DNA of 64,000 nt from Albirhodobacter sp042466415 (GCF_042466415.1 NZ_JAXHCH010000003.1:1-64000), one strand, 5' to 3'. Shown: positions 51,141-60,496, numbered from the stretch's first letter. The notes: generated from the letters alone by a model not told the origin. A program made the numbers and translations.

Positions 51141-52142
51141 TTAGTAAAACAGGGCCTGAACCTTCAGCCCGCCGCGCTTCTCGCCTTCGAGATAAGACGG
51201 GATCTCCTCAAGTGTGACACGATCCGAGATCAGCCGCGCGAAGGTCGCCGGATCATTTTGAATGATCGCCAACGCCTGCGGGATATTGTGGTTGAGGGAA
51301 TGCGCACCGGCCAAGGTCAATTGGCGGCGGAACACTTCAAACGGGCTGATTTCAATGCGTGCATCGGGGGAGCACACGCCGAAATACAGCACTTTGCCGC
51401 CATTGATGGCATAGGTCGTCAAGGTTGCCGCAACGGCCGCCACACCTGTGCAATCGACGACAAGATCGACGGCTTGATGCTTGTCCGCAAGCGCGGCCTC
51501 ACGCGACTCGATGCCGCCGAGGCCAAAGCTGCGGGCGAGTTCGAGACGCGACGGCGTGATATCCACCATGGTCACGTCGCCGACTCCGCCTGCTTTCAGC
51601 GCCAGCCCCATCAGCAAGCCAATCGGCCCCGCGCCGAATACCAACGCCGTACGCACGCCCTCAATCCCGATCGCCTCAATCCCGTTGAGCACGCATCCCA
51701 AAGGCTCGCACAGGGCCGCCGTCGCAAAATCGAGATCACCAATCGGGATCGCGGCTTCCGCGCGCACAACGCATTGCTCCGCAAAACCGCCGTGCGTGGA
51801 TACGCCGTAGGCGCCAAGCTTGTCGCACAGATTGAAAAGCCCGCGCCCGCAAGGATCACATTCGCCGCAATGGATGTTGGGATCGATCACGACCCGCGTG
51901 CCGACGGTGAGTGTGTCCACCCCTGCCCCAACCGCGATCACTTCGCCGGAAAACTCATGGCCCGGCACGAGCGGAAAGGCAGATGCGCCATATGCGCCGT
52001 GCATCACCTCAATATCGGTGCCGCAGATCCCGCTGGCTTTCACGGCGACGACGACCTCGCCCGCGCCCGCTTTCGGATCGGGCAGCGTGTCGATAACGGC
52101 TTCGTCTTTACGGGGGAAAATGAGAGCTTTCAGATATGTCAT
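51141..52142 (-). CDS. Zinc-dependent medium-chain alcohol/polyol dehydrogenase
   Basis: MDR-family dehydrogenase of 333 residues. Catalytic zinc ligands are Cys40 (ASGICGTDIE) and His62/Glu63 (VPGHEFSGEV). The structural zinc cysteines are at 92, 95, 98 and 106 (CGECDPCGRGLFNLC), and the cofactor motif is VFGAGPIGLLMGLALKAGG. Similarity is to sorbitol/galactitol/threonine-type dehydrogenases. It lies at the 3' end of the sugar ABC operon, so it likely oxidises the imported polyol or sugar. Confidence 0.88.
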   Translation of the reverse strand: MTYLKALIFPRKDEAVIDTLPDPKAGAGEVVVAVKASGICGTDIEVMHGAYGASAFPLVPGHEFSGEVIAVGAGVDTLTVGTRVVIDPNIHCGECDPCGRGLFNLCDKLGAYGVSTHGGFAEQCVVRAEAAIPIGDLDFATAALCEPLGCVLNGIEAIGIEGVRTALVFGAGPIGLLMGLALKAGGVGDVTMVDITPSRLELARSFGLGGIESREAALADKHQAVDLVVDCTGVAAVAATLTTYAINGGKVLYFGVCSPDARIEISPFEVFRRQLTLAGAHSLNHNIPQALAIIQNDPATFARLISDRVTLEEIPSYLEGEKRGGLKVQALFY

Positions 52143-52203
52143 CCAGAGAGGGGAAGAATGCGGGGCATGCGTTCGCGCCCCGCTTCATGCCAGAGTTTGA
52201 GAG

Positions 52204-53211
52204 TTAGTTCGAAATCCGACGGCCGGCCTGATCAAACCGGTGCAGCTGGTGTGTGTCCGGTGTCAGGTAGATCGTGTCGCCGTATTTCACATCGACCTCG
52301 CCGGAAACACGCACGGTGATATCCTCGGCAAGGCCGGTGTCATGCACGTAAAGGAATGTGTCCGATCCCAGATGCTCGGTGACGCCGACGCGGCCTTTCC
52401 ACATGCCCTCCGTCGTGGAGACTGCGATGTGCTCGGGACGGATGCCGATGGTTGTCGCGTCATGAAGCTTTGCGACCTCGCCCGTCAACAAGTTCATCTT
52501 CGGTGAGCCGATGAACCCCGCGACAAAAAGATTGCACGGCGCGCGGTAGAGTTCGAGCGGGCTGCCAACTTGTTCGATATTCCCTGCCCGTAGCACGACA
52601 ATCTTATCGGCCATCGTCATGGCTTCGACTTGGTCATGGGTGACGTAGATCATCGTGGTCTTGAGCCGAGCGTGCAGCTCTGTGATCTCGTGGTGCATCC
52701 CGACCCGCAGCGCAGCATCAAGGTTGGAAAGCGGCTCGTCGAACAAGAACGCGACCGGTTCGCGCACAATCGCGCGGCCAATCGCAACCCGCTGACGCTG
52801 CCCGCCCGAAAGCTGACCCGGGCGACGGTCGATATAATCGGTGAGGTTCAGGATCTTCGCGGCGTTATCGATCCGGCGATCCTGTTCGGCCTGATCCATG
52901 TCCGCCATCCGCAACGGGAAGGCGATGTTTTTGCGCACCGACATATGCGGATAAAGCGCGTAGGATTGGAACACCATCGCCAGACCGCGCTTGGCGGGCG
53001 GCGTCAGGGTCGCGTCCTCGCCGTTGATCCGGATCTGGCCGCCCGAGACATCCTCGAGCCCAGCGATGAGCCGCAAAAGTGTTGATTTGCCACAGCCTGA
53101 TGGCCCGACGAAAACGACAAACTCGCCTTCGTCAATCGTAAGGTCCAGCGGTGGAATGACCTCCACATCGCCAAACCGTTTCGTCACCTTATCGAGTGTA
53201 ATCTTGCCCAT
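52204..53211 (-). CDS. Sugar ABC transporter ATP-binding protein (MalK/UgpC family)
   Basis: ATPase of 335 residues. Walker A is GPSGCGKSTLLRL (about residues 35-47), the signature LSGGQRQRVAIGRAI (about 134-148) and Walker B AFLFDEPLSNLDA (about 153-165). A C-terminal TOBE/regulatory domain (about 235-330, IGIRPEHIAV) is typical of carbohydrate importers. It follows the MalG-type permease by 11 bases. The ATPase itself is intact, but its importer lacks one complete permease and a binding protein. Confidence 0.92.
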   Translation of the reverse strand: MGKITLDKVTKRFGDVEVIPPLDLTIDEGEFVVFVGPSGCGKSTLLRLIAGLEDVSGGQIRINGEDATLTPPAKRGLAMVFQSYALYPHMSVRKNIAFPLRMADMDQAEQDRRIDNAAKILNLTDYIDRRPGQLSGGQRQRVAIGRAIVREPVAFLFDEPLSNLDAALRVGMHHEITELHARLKTTMIYVTHDQVEAMTMADKIVVLRAGNIEQVGSPLELYRAPCNLFVAGFIGSPKMNLLTGEVAKLHDATTIGIRPEHIAVSTTEGMWKGRVGVTEHLGSDTFLYVHDTGLAEDITVRVSGEVDVKYGDTIYLTPDTHQLHRFDQAGRRISN

Positions 53212-53222
53212 TGGTTAGTTCC

Positions 53223-54053
53223 TTATTTCACTGCGCCGAAGGTAAGACCGCGGACAAGTTGTTTTTGGCTGAACCAGCCCATGATTAGGATTGGTGCAAT
53301 TGCCATGATCGATGCCGCGCTCAGCTTGGCGTAGAACAGACCTTCCGGGCTGGAATAGCTGGCGATAAACGCGGTTAATGGGGCGGCTTTCGACGCCACG
53401 AGATTGAGTGTCCAAAACGCCTCGTTCCACGCCAAAATCACATTGAGCAACATTGTCGAGGCGATCCCCGGAACGGCCATTGGCGTAAGCACGTAGAGGA
53501 TTTCGGCCCGCAAAGACGCCCCGTCCATCCGCGCGGCTTCCAAGATCTCGCCCGGAATTTCGCGGAAGTAGGTGTAGAGCATCCAGACGATGATCGGCAG
53601 GTTGATCAACGTCATGACGATCACCAGACCCGTCAGCGTGTCCAACAGCCCCGTCGAGCGGAAGATGAGGTAGATCGGAATCAAAACGCCCACGGGTGGC
53701 ATCATCTTTGTGGAGAGCATCCACATCAAGATATCCTTGGTGCGCTTGCCCGGCACGAAGGCCATAGCCCAAGCCGCCGGAACCGCAATGATCAGACCGA
53801 GCAAGGTCGAACCACCCGCAATCACTACCGAGTTATAGAAGTGTTTGAAGTAATCCGAACGCTCTTGCACCGCGACATAGTTCTCCAACGTCCATTGGAA
53901 GTTGAGGAAAATGGGCGGATCTGCAATTGCTTGGGCTTCGGATTTGAAGCTGGTCAGGAATGTCCAAAGGATCGGGAAGAAGATCAGCATCCCTAGCCCC
54001 CAAGCAAGGGCGCTGTATCCTAATCTGCTGCGTGATGAGATTGCGCGGGCCAT
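53223..54053 (-). CDS. Sugar ABC transporter permease (MalG type)
   Basis: Inner-membrane permease of 276 residues with six hydrophobic segments. The EAA loop that docks to the ATPase is EAARMDGASLRAEILYVLTP (about residues 183-202). The N-terminus is short and basic as in MalG/UgpE proteins. It lies 21 bases behind the truncated first permease. With the binding protein and part of the other permease missing, the importer is probably not functional as it stands. Confidence 0.9.
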   Translation of the reverse strand: MARAISSRSRLGYSALAWGLGMLIFFPILWTFLTSFKSEAQAIADPPIFLNFQWTLENYVAVQERSDYFKHFYNSVVIAGGSTLLGLIIAVPAAWAMAFVPGKRTKDILMWMLSTKMMPPVGVLIPIYLIFRSTGLLDTLTGLVIVMTLINLPIIVWMLYTYFREIPGEILEAARMDGASLRAEILYVLTPMAVPGIASTMLLNVILAWNEAFWTLNLVASKAAPLTAFIASYSSPEGLFYAKLSAASIMAIAPILIMGWFSQKQLVRGLTFGAVK

Positions 54054-54074
54054 CAGGTGTCTCCGAAGCTGGGG

Positions 54075-54481
54075 TTAATTGTCGAGGTTTTTGCCGATCG
54101 CGCGCATCAAGAAGATCGCAACGATATTGGCCAGGATGATCGCGATAACGCCCCCCGCAGACCCCGCGCCCACGTCGAACGACAACAAGCTTTTGGCGTA
54201 GACGAGATATGGCAGGTTGGTGCTGGCTGTGCCCGGGCCACCATTCGTCGTCACCAGGATTTCCGCAAAGACCGAAAGCAGGAAGATAGTCTGGATGAGG
54301 ATGACGACCGTGATCGCGCGGCTAAGATGAGGAAGCTTGATGTAGAAGAAGCGCGCGACAGGAGAGGCGCCATCCATTTCGGCGGCTTCGAGCTGTTCGC
54401 TATCGAGGCTCTGGATCGCCGTTAGAAGGATCAACGTCGCGAAGGGAAGCCATTGCCAGCTCACGATCCCGATGATCGATG
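54075..54481 (-). pseudogene. Sugar ABC transporter permease (MalF type), C-terminal remnant cut by IS
   Basis: The last 135 or so codons of a MalF/UgpA-type permease. The frame runs SIIGIVSWQWLPFATLILL, then SLDSEQLEAAEMDGASPVAR, the EAA loop, and ends with two hydrophobic segments. The reading frame enters the IS element directly at 54482, and the N-terminal half (roughly 150-170 residues in relatives) is not found on the far side of the IS. A GTG at 54464 could give a small residual product. Loss of the 5' half, the binding-protein gene and the promoter suggests an IS-adjacent deletion. Confidence 0.85.
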
Positions 54482-54515
54482 TGGTCTGCCCCCACCGAGT
54501 GGTCCAGTTTGAATG

Positions 54516-55371
54516 TTAGTGCATGGTCGGCCTCTGGTCTATCGGGACGATGCTTTTGGGCGCTGGTGGACGGTACCCTAAGGCGCTGTGAGGTCTGACG
54601 GTGTTGTAGTGACGACGCCATCTCTCGATCAGGACCTGGGCCTCGCGCAATGTTGTGAAGACCTCGCCGTTCAAAAGTTCGTCCCGGAACCGTGCGTTGA
54701 AGCTCTCGCAATAGCCGTTTTCCCATGGTGAACCCGGCGCGATGAAGGCGGTTTTCGCGCCTACAGCTCCGATCCATGCCCTCACCTTCTTGGCGATAAA
54801 TTCGGCGCCATTGTCGGACCTTATGTATTCCGGCGGTCCGCGGAGAATGAACAGGTCGGTCAATGCGTCGACCACGTCTGTAGAATTCAGCTTTCGTTTC
54901 ACGCGGATCGCGAGGGCCTCCTTCGTGAACTCCCTCTCGGCATTTGCTGCGCAAAAGCCTGCCAGGCAGCGCATCGATGATATTTAGCGTGCGGAAGATC
55001 CGCCCGTCATGGGTTCGGTCTTGGACGAAGTCGTAGGACCAGACATGGTTCGGACGCTCCGGCCGCAGCCGCACGCAAGAACCGTCATTCAGCCAAAGCC
55101 GACACTTCTTAGGTTGTTTTTGCGGGACTTTCAGCCCCTCCCGCCGCCAGATCCGTTCGACCCTTTTATGGTTCACATGCCAGCCGCTGTTGTTCAGCAT
55201 TCCAGTGATCATGCGATACCCATAGCGTCCGAACTCTCGCGCCAGCGCGATGATGTCCTCGGTCAGCCGTTCTTCGTCGGGCAGACCGATGGGCACCTTG
55301 CGCTGGGTCGAACGATGCTGTCCCAAGGTGCGGCAAACTCGGCGCTCTGATACGCTGAGAGTCTGCCGCAC
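54516..55371 (-). pseudogene. IS3-family transposase orfB, disrupted
   Basis: Integrase-type transposase. The first frame runs from 55371 (helical domain, FGRYGYRMITGMLNNSGWHV) into the catalytic core (RPNHVWSYDFVQDRTHDGR, RTLNIID). The frame then breaks, and EFTKEALAIRVKRKLNSTDV resumes in another frame with the second Asp (SDNGAEFIAKKV) and Glu (GSPWENGYCESFN) of the DDE triad. Forty extra bases (54933-54972) lie between IID and EFTKE; without them the two parts would read as one protein of normal length. The transposase is therefore inactive. Confidence 0.83.
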
Positions 55372-55403
55372 ATGGTCGATACATCGACGACGGCGGGAAG
55401 GGC

Positions 55404-55703
55404 TTAGAAGTTTCGCTGACGCGGACCTTCGGTTCCCCGGGCGGCCTCGGTCAGGATCATCTTGTCCAGCGTCAGATCTGATACGGCGCGCCTCAGCCGG
55501 GTATTCTCGGTCTCCAACTCTTTCAGCCGTTTGAGCTGATCCCGACTCATACCGCCATACTGCTTGCGCCAGCGGTAATAGGTCTGCTGCGTCACGCCGA
55601 TCTGGCGCACCGCCTCTGCAATCCCCATGCCTTGTCCTTGCAACACTTCAACCTGCCGCAGCTTCAGCACGATCTCTTCGGGCTTGTCTCTCTTTCCAGC
55701 CAT
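55404..55703 (-). CDS. IS3-family transposase orfA
   Basis: Protein of 99 residues. A helix-turn-helix (about 10-55, MGIAEAVRQIGVTQQTYYRW) precedes a leucine-zipper-like coiled coil (LKRLKELETENTRLRRAVSD). It is intact and would bind the IS ends. In active elements a programmed frameshift joins it to orfB; here orfB is broken. Confidence 0.88.
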   Translation of the reverse strand: MAGKRDKPEEIVLKLRQVEVLQGQGMGIAEAVRQIGVTQQTYYRWRKQYGGMSRDQLKRLKELETENTRLRRAVSDLTLDKMILTEAARGTEGPRQRNF

Positions 55704-55769
55704 CTCTGGTCCTCCTGAAATGGGATTATACTATCCCAGTTGGTGGACCACTTCAGTGGGGGCACTCCA

Positions 55770-56063
55770 ATATTGGCCTCGGCAACGGGTTTCGGATGGG
55801 CGGTTTGACGCCCTTCGTGGGGCGAAGCCGTTCTCGGAAACACATATAAAATAGCTATATGATTAAATTATAGGCGAGGCCCTCAAAAACTGGCCTGTCG
55901 GAAGCCGAAAGATTATCGATTGTAACTAACTGTCATCAAACATAAAAATTATAAGAAACGGCTGCGCGGGTCGAAGGGCGTAAGAACTTTACGGTTGATA
56001 GGCTAAAAAATTACTTTAGGGTTAAAGGTATACCGTGAATCGCACCAAGGCGAGGAGGGCCCT
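55770..56063. promoter_or_regulatory. Spacer between IS and the TRAP regulon, with candidate FCD operator
   Basis: No gene recognised in 294 bases; the part at 55850-55950 is AT-rich. The expected N-terminal half of the interrupted permease is absent. Near the gntR start, GGTATACC (56027-56034) is a perfect palindrome of the GTATAC type bound by many FCD-class GntR proteins, suggesting autoregulation. Confidence 0.45.
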
Positions 56064-56717
56064 ATGCTTGTGTCAGATAAGACTGGTCCACTCGCCCATG
56101 TTGTTTACCACAGTCTCCTGTCAGACCTATTTAGCCATCGATGGCAATGCGGCGACCGTCTGATCGAAGCGGTTATCGCGCGCGATCTGAACGTCTCACG
56201 CACGCCGGTTCGGCAGGCGCTGGCAAGGCTTGAAAATGACGGGCTCGCGGTGAGTGCCCTGCCCACGGGATACAATGTTGTCGCGCCCGCTATCGAGGAT
56301 ATTCGCGATATATTCGAGATCCGCAAAGCGCTTGATCCGGTCGCATTTGCCGGCGTGGTGCAACGCGCCGTTCCGGCGGATGACGCAGAGCTGCGGCGCC
56401 TGCATGCCGATATTCAGGGCGCGGATTGCCCGAGCAGCTTTGCGGCGGCCAATGTCGCCTATCGCAGGTTTTGGACAAGTCGCATTCAAAACCTGCGCCT
56501 CGCAGACGCCCTCCATCGATTCCACATGCAGGTGCATCTGGTGCGCGCCGCGACACTGCATTCGAAAGACGGGCGTCGTATTGCGCGCGCGGGTGTGGCG
56601 AGGTTGTCTGATGCCTTCCTCGCGCGGGATGCCCCTGCGGCGCACCATGCAATGCGCGATTTCGTTCATGCGGCATTGGTATTGTTCGAGCGCGCGCATG
56701 AACAATCGCCGCCATAA
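56064..56717 (+). CDS. GntR family (FCD subfamily) transcriptional regulator
   Basis: Regulator of 217 residues. The winged helix (about 10-70) contains GDRLIEAVIARDLNVSRTPV and RQALARLENDGLAVS, and an FCD ligand domain follows (about 78-205). The ATG is preceded by GGCGAGGAGGGCCCT, an excellent site. It lies 82 bases before dctP on the same strand, so it probably controls the TRAP-aldolase operon in response to the imported acid or a product. Confidence 0.87.
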   Translation: MLVSDKTGPLAHVVYHSLLSDLFSHRWQCGDRLIEAVIARDLNVSRTPVRQALARLENDGLAVSALPTGYNVVAPAIEDIRDIFEIRKALDPVAFAGVVQRAVPADDAELRRLHADIQGADCPSSFAAANVAYRRFWTSRIQNLRLADALHRFHMQVHLVRAATLHSKDGRRIARAGVARLSDAFLARDAPAAHHAMRDFVHAALVLFERAHEQSPP

Positions 56718-56799
56718 CCCGCAGCCTCCCCACAATCTCAATTGGCCCAAAAAAGTCGGATCAACGACGGGCTTTTTCCCCCAACAGAGAGAGAGACCG

Positions 56800-57792
56800 A
56801 TGATTAAGTATAGTTTACTAAAGACCGCCGCCGCCGCCGCTTTGCTGGGGCTATCCGCCACCGCGGCGCAGGCCGAAGACGTCATTCGTGCCGTCACCTT
56901 TACCCCCGCGCAGGTTTCATTTGCCCAAAACTTCCAAGGCTTCGTGGATCTGGTGAACGAGCGCGGCGCGGGCATTGTGCAAATTCAGGTGATCGGTGGC
57001 CCCGAAACCGTCCCGACGGAGCGGATGGGCGAAGCGCAGAAAAACGGCATCGTGGATATGTTCTTGCTCCCCGCGGGCCTTTATCTAAACGTCGTGCCGG
57101 AGGGGGAGGCCTTCGCCGGCTCCAACCTCGATCCGATGGAATTGCGCGCGGCGGGCGGCATTGATCTGGTGAATGAGGCCTTCGCGGCCAAAGGCAACGC
57201 CAAGGTTTTGGCGCATGTCGACGGCGGCGGCAGTTTCTTCTTATGGACCAACCAAAAGCCCGGCATCGATGAGGCGGGGCAGCTCGATCTGACGGGCATC
57301 CGTCTGCGCTCGTCGCCCCTGTTCCGCGCGTTTCTGGAGGAGTTGGGCGCCACCAGTGTCGTGCAAAACGCGAGCGATGTTTACACCTCTTTGGAGCGCG
57401 GCGTTGTTCAGGGCACAGCCTATCCCGTCACGGGCGTGCGCGATTTTGGTTGGGATAAGTTCCTGAAATATCGTATTAATCCCGGGTTCTTCCAAACAGA
57501 TGTTCTAATCTCCATGAACCTCGATAGCTGGAACGCCTTGTCTGATGAGGCGAAAGAGATTGTCAATCAGGCCGCGATCGATCACGAAAAATCATCCTAT
57601 GATGCGAATGTCGCGGAGAATGAGAGCGAGAGCAAAATTCTGGCCGATGGCGGGATCGAGAACATCGAGTTGACGGGCGATCAGCGGAAGTTGTTCCTTG
57701 AAACGGCCTATGACATCGCATGGAAACGCCTGCAAGAGCGCGATCCGACCATGCATGACGCGCTGAAAGCGGTTTTCTTTAAAGACCTCTGA
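56800..57792 (+). CDS. dctP: TRAP transporter substrate-binding protein (DctP family)
   Basis: Periplasmic binding protein of 330 residues with a Sec signal peptide (LLKTAAAAALLGLSATAAQA). The DctP fold is supported by VPTERMGEAQKNGIVDMFLL and the conserved LDLTGIRLRSSPLFRAFLEE, where an Arg usually binds the ligand carboxylate (about residues 163-182). ASDVYTSLERGVVQGTAYPV follows. The ATG at 56800 follows AGAGAGAGAGACCG. Ligands of this family are mostly organic acids, including aromatic and sugar acids. Confidence 0.9.
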   Translation: MIKYSLLKTAAAAALLGLSATAAQAEDVIRAVTFTPAQVSFAQNFQGFVDLVNERGAGIVQIQVIGGPETVPTERMGEAQKNGIVDMFLLPAGLYLNVVPEGEAFAGSNLDPMELRAAGGIDLVNEAFAAKGNAKVLAHVDGGGSFFLWTNQKPGIDEAGQLDLTGIRLRSSPLFRAFLEELGATSVVQNASDVYTSLERGVVQGTAYPVTGVRDFGWDKFLKYRINPGFFQTDVLISMNLDSWNALSDEAKEIVNQAAIDHEKSSYDANVAENESESKILADGGIENIELTGDQRKLFLETAYDIAWKRLQERDPTMHDALKAVFFKDL

Positions 57793-57850
57793 GCGCCTCG
57801 GCGGCAGGGTGAGACCTGCCGTCCTTTGCCCCGTTTTGAAAGGACATCAA

Positions 57851-58363
57851 ATGTCTTCTGCGCTCCGGCTTTTGGATGCCGCGTCCGTGCTTTTATTCCG
57901 CGCTGCCTGCCTGTTGATCGTGATGATCGTCCTTACGGTGACCTATGACGTTTTCTCGCGCAACCTTGGATGGACAATGGCGATTTGGGCGGTGAACTCG
58001 GTTGAATACGCGATGCTGCACGTCACCTTCCTTTGCCTTCCCTATCTCGTGATGACGCGCGGCCATGTTTGCGTCGAGGTCGTGCTGTCTTATCTGTCGA
58101 AACCTGTGCGCAAAACGTGGGAAACGGTGCTGCAAATTCTTGCGGCTGTGATCTGCTTTTATCTGGCGTGGCACAGCGGAAAATCCTTTTTCAAGGTGTT
58201 GATGGATGGCTCGTATGAGGTGCGCAGCTTCGACGCGCCGATGTGGATGCTGTTTTTCTCCATGCCTCTCGGCTTCGGGTTTGGCGGGGCACAATTCCTC
58301 GCGTTCCTCGCGCGGGGTGAAAGCTTTTACGGAGCGCCCCCCGAAGCGCATGCAGGACTGTAA
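57851..58363 (+). CDS. dctQ: TRAP transporter small permease (DctQ family)
   Basis: Membrane protein of 170 residues with four hydrophobic segments. FSRNLGWTMAIWAVNSVEYA, with the Trp/Glu positions of the second segment, and MTRGHVCVEVVLSYLSKPVR in the cytoplasmic loop are typical DctQ features. The ATG at 57851 follows AAAGGACATCAA. It lies between dctP and dctM and acts as scaffold for the large subunit. Confidence 0.9.
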   Translation: MSSALRLLDAASVLLFRAACLLIVMIVLTVTYDVFSRNLGWTMAIWAVNSVEYAMLHVTFLCLPYLVMTRGHVCVEVVLSYLSKPVRKTWETVLQILAAVICFYLAWHSGKSFFKVLMDGSYEVRSFDAPMWMLFFSMPLGFGFGGAQFLAFLARGESFYGAPPEAHAGL

Positions 58364-58374
58364 GGAAAATCGAC

Positions 58375-59688
58375 ATGATGGATTGGACCATTTCTATCGC
58401 AATTCTGGTCGGCGGCTTGATCTTCTCGATGGGGATCGGCCTGCCGGTCGCGCTCGGCTTTTTCATGATCAATGTCGTGGGCGTCTATTTGTTTATGGGC
58501 GGCCCGAACGGCATCGATCAGATGATTTCCAACGCCACGACGGCCGTTGCGAACTACTCCTTGGCGCCGGTTCCGTTGTTTTTGGTGATGGGGTCGCTCT
58601 TTTTCCATTCCGGCCTTGCGCGACGCGTGCTGGACGGGATCGATGTTTTGATCGGGCGGCTCCCTGCCCGCCTGTCGTATCTGACCCTGACATCGGGCAC
58701 GGTGTTTGCCGCGCTTTCGGGATCATCCTTGGCCAATACGGGAATGCTGGGCTCGCTCATGGTGCCCGAAATGACGAAGCGGGGCTATAAGAAGCATATG
58801 TCGATCGGGCCGATCCTTGGCTCGGGCGGCCTTGCGGTGATTATCCCGCCGTCGACGCTTGCGGTTTTGTTTGGATCGCTGGCGCGGATTGATATCGGGG
58901 GCTTGTTGGTTGCGGGGCTTTTGCCGGGGCTGATCCTCGCAATTCTTTACGCGATCCTGATCTATGTCCAAGCGAGATTGGACCCGGAGGCCGCCCCGTC
59001 TTATGAGTGCGAAATACTGCCCGCGGCTCAGCGGATCAAAATCTTCTGCCGTGATATTTTGCCGATGGTCGCGATTATTTTCGCCGTGGTTGGCTCGATC
59101 CTCGCCGGATTTGCAACGCCGACAGAGAGCGGCGCGCTGGGGATTGTGGCCGTCGTGATTTTGGCGCTTCTGTTTAAGGCCTTGGATATGAGGGCCGTCA
59201 CAACGGCGATCGCGGATACGGCGCGGGTGACGGGGATGACGTTTTTGCTGATCACGGCCTCATCGACCTTCGCGCAATTGCTGGCGTTCTCGGGCGCATC
59301 CTCGGGGTTGGTTCGGTGGGCGACCTCGCTCGAGATGGGGCCGACGGAGACGTTGTTAATTATGGCGCTGATCCTTCTGGTGCTCGGGATGTTCATGGAT
59401 CAAGTATCGATGATGCTAATCACCCTGCCGTTGTTCGTGCCGCTGGCGAACTCTTTGGGGTTTGATATGATTTGGTGGGGCCTCATCATGCTGTTGATGC
59501 TTGAGGTGTCGTTTACCACGCCGCCGTTCGGTCTCCTGCTGTTTGTGATGCACGGGGTTAGCCCGCCGGGAACGACCCTGCCCGAGGTTGCAAAGGCCGC
59601 ATTGCCCTATATTGCGTGTGTGTTCGTGTTGATCGGGCTGGTGATTATCTTCCCATCGCTTGCCACGTTCATCCCGTCATTGATGTGA
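58375..59688 (+). CDS. dctM: TRAP transporter large permease (DctM family)
   Basis: Inner-membrane permease of 437 residues with about eleven hydrophobic segments. DctM hallmarks include MGIGLPVALGFFMINVVGVY, the sodium-site region ALSGSSLANTGMLGSLMVPE (about residues 114-133), and the inverted-repeat partner GFATPTESGALGIVAVVILA. It exchanges sodium gradient energy for uptake of the DctP ligand. The aldolase gene follows 59 bases on. Confidence 0.93.
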   Translation: MMDWTISIAILVGGLIFSMGIGLPVALGFFMINVVGVYLFMGGPNGIDQMISNATTAVANYSLAPVPLFLVMGSLFFHSGLARRVLDGIDVLIGRLPARLSYLTLTSGTVFAALSGSSLANTGMLGSLMVPEMTKRGYKKHMSIGPILGSGGLAVIIPPSTLAVLFGSLARIDIGGLLVAGLLPGLILAILYAILIYVQARLDPEAAPSYECEILPAAQRIKIFCRDILPMVAIIFAVVGSILAGFATPTESGALGIVAVVILALLFKALDMRAVTTAIADTARVTGMTFLLITASSTFAQLLAFSGASSGLVRWATSLEMGPTETLLIMALILLVLGMFMDQVSMMLITLPLFVPLANSLGFDMIWWGLIMLLMLEVSFTTPPFGLLLFVMHGVSPPGTTLPEVAKAALPYIACVFVLIGLVIIFPSLATFIPSLM

Positions 59689-59747
59689 ATATGCGCGGTG
59701 CGGCATTGAGCCATATCTGGCGAAGGGTCTAATGGGAGAGGCATGAC

Positions 59748-60488
59748 ATGACGTCCTTACGCGCGGCTGTGCGATCCAAAACGCCCTTGCGGGGGCCCTT
59801 TATCGCGATCCCCGCCCCGATGGCGGTGGATATCGTCGCAGGGGCAAAGCCCGATTTCATCTGTATTGATACCGAGCACAGCCCAATTTCCGACGGGGTT
59901 CTGACGGATATGCTGCGCGCCGCAGATCTCGCGCAGGTGCCGGCCCTTGTTCGGGTGCGCGGGGTGTTGGCGCAAAATATCACAGCCGCGCTGGATGCGG
60001 GCGCGTGCGGCGTGCTTGTTCCGCATGTCTCGACCGCGGAGGAGGCGGCCGCCGTTGTGCGTGCCGCGCGGTTTCCGCCGCACGGCGCCCGTGGCGCAGG
60101 GCCGGCCCGCGCGGCCTCCTATTTGCGCGATATCGGCGGGATGATTTCCCGCGCCCGCGAGGAGACGCTCGTCGCGGTGCAATTGGAAACTCTCCGTGCG
60201 GTGGCCAATGTCGAGGATATTCTCGCGGTGGAGGGCATCGATTTGGTGTTTATCGGGCCGGGGGATCTCGGTGTCGATGCGGCTGCCCATGGCAGCATCG
60301 CGCCTGTCGAGGCCTTGATCGAACGCCTTGTGAGCGCGGCGGAGGCGGCGCAGGTGCCGGTTGGCATCTTCACCGCGGATCGCGCCGCCAGCAAACGATG
60401 GATGGCGCGATTGTCCTTCGTGATTGAGGGGTCAGATGCGTTGTTTCTCACCCAAGCCAGCGATGCCGCCGCCGCGCCGCTTGATTGA
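59748..60488 (+). CDS. HpcH/HpaI family class II aldolase
   Basis: Metal-dependent pyruvate aldolase of 246 residues. DFICIDTEHSPISDGVLTDM (about residues 34-53), GACGVLVPHVSTAEEAA with the metal region following, and GIDLVFIGPGDLGVD match HpaI/GarL-type enzymes. These cleave 2-keto-3-deoxy-glucarate or 4-hydroxy-2-ketoheptanedioate to pyruvate plus an aldehyde. GGGAGAGGCATGAC precedes the ATG. It is the last gene of the TRAP operon and probably splits a derivative of the imported acid. Confidence 0.88.
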   Translation: MTSLRAAVRSKTPLRGPFIAIPAPMAVDIVAGAKPDFICIDTEHSPISDGVLTDMLRAADLAQVPALVRVRGVLAQNITAALDAGACGVLVPHVSTAEEAAAVVRAARFPPHGARGAGPARAASYLRDIGGMISRAREETLVAVQLETLRAVANVEDILAVEGIDLVFIGPGDLGVDAAAHGSIAPVEALIERLVSAAEAAQVPVGIFTADRAASKRWMARLSFVIEGSDALFLTQASDAAAAPLD

Positions 60489-60496
60489 CGCAGGGC

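Larger units (their letters stand above)
54482..55769 (-). mobile_element. IS3-family insertion sequence
   Basis: Element of 1,288 bases bounded by imperfect inverted ends TGGTCTGCCCCCACCGA (left) and TGGAGTGCCCCCACTGA (right, read inward), beginning TG and ending CA as in IS3 elements. It contains orfA (55404-55703) and a broken orfB (54516-55371 in two frames) on the minus strand. No target-site duplication is seen: the left flank ends GATG and the right flank starts ATAT. This agrees with recombination or deletion after insertion. Confidence 0.85.

Noticed and set aside
54470..55780. Target-site duplication of the IS
   Set aside because: Flanks compared (left ending GATG, right starting ATAT) do not match for 3-5 bases; none is claimed.
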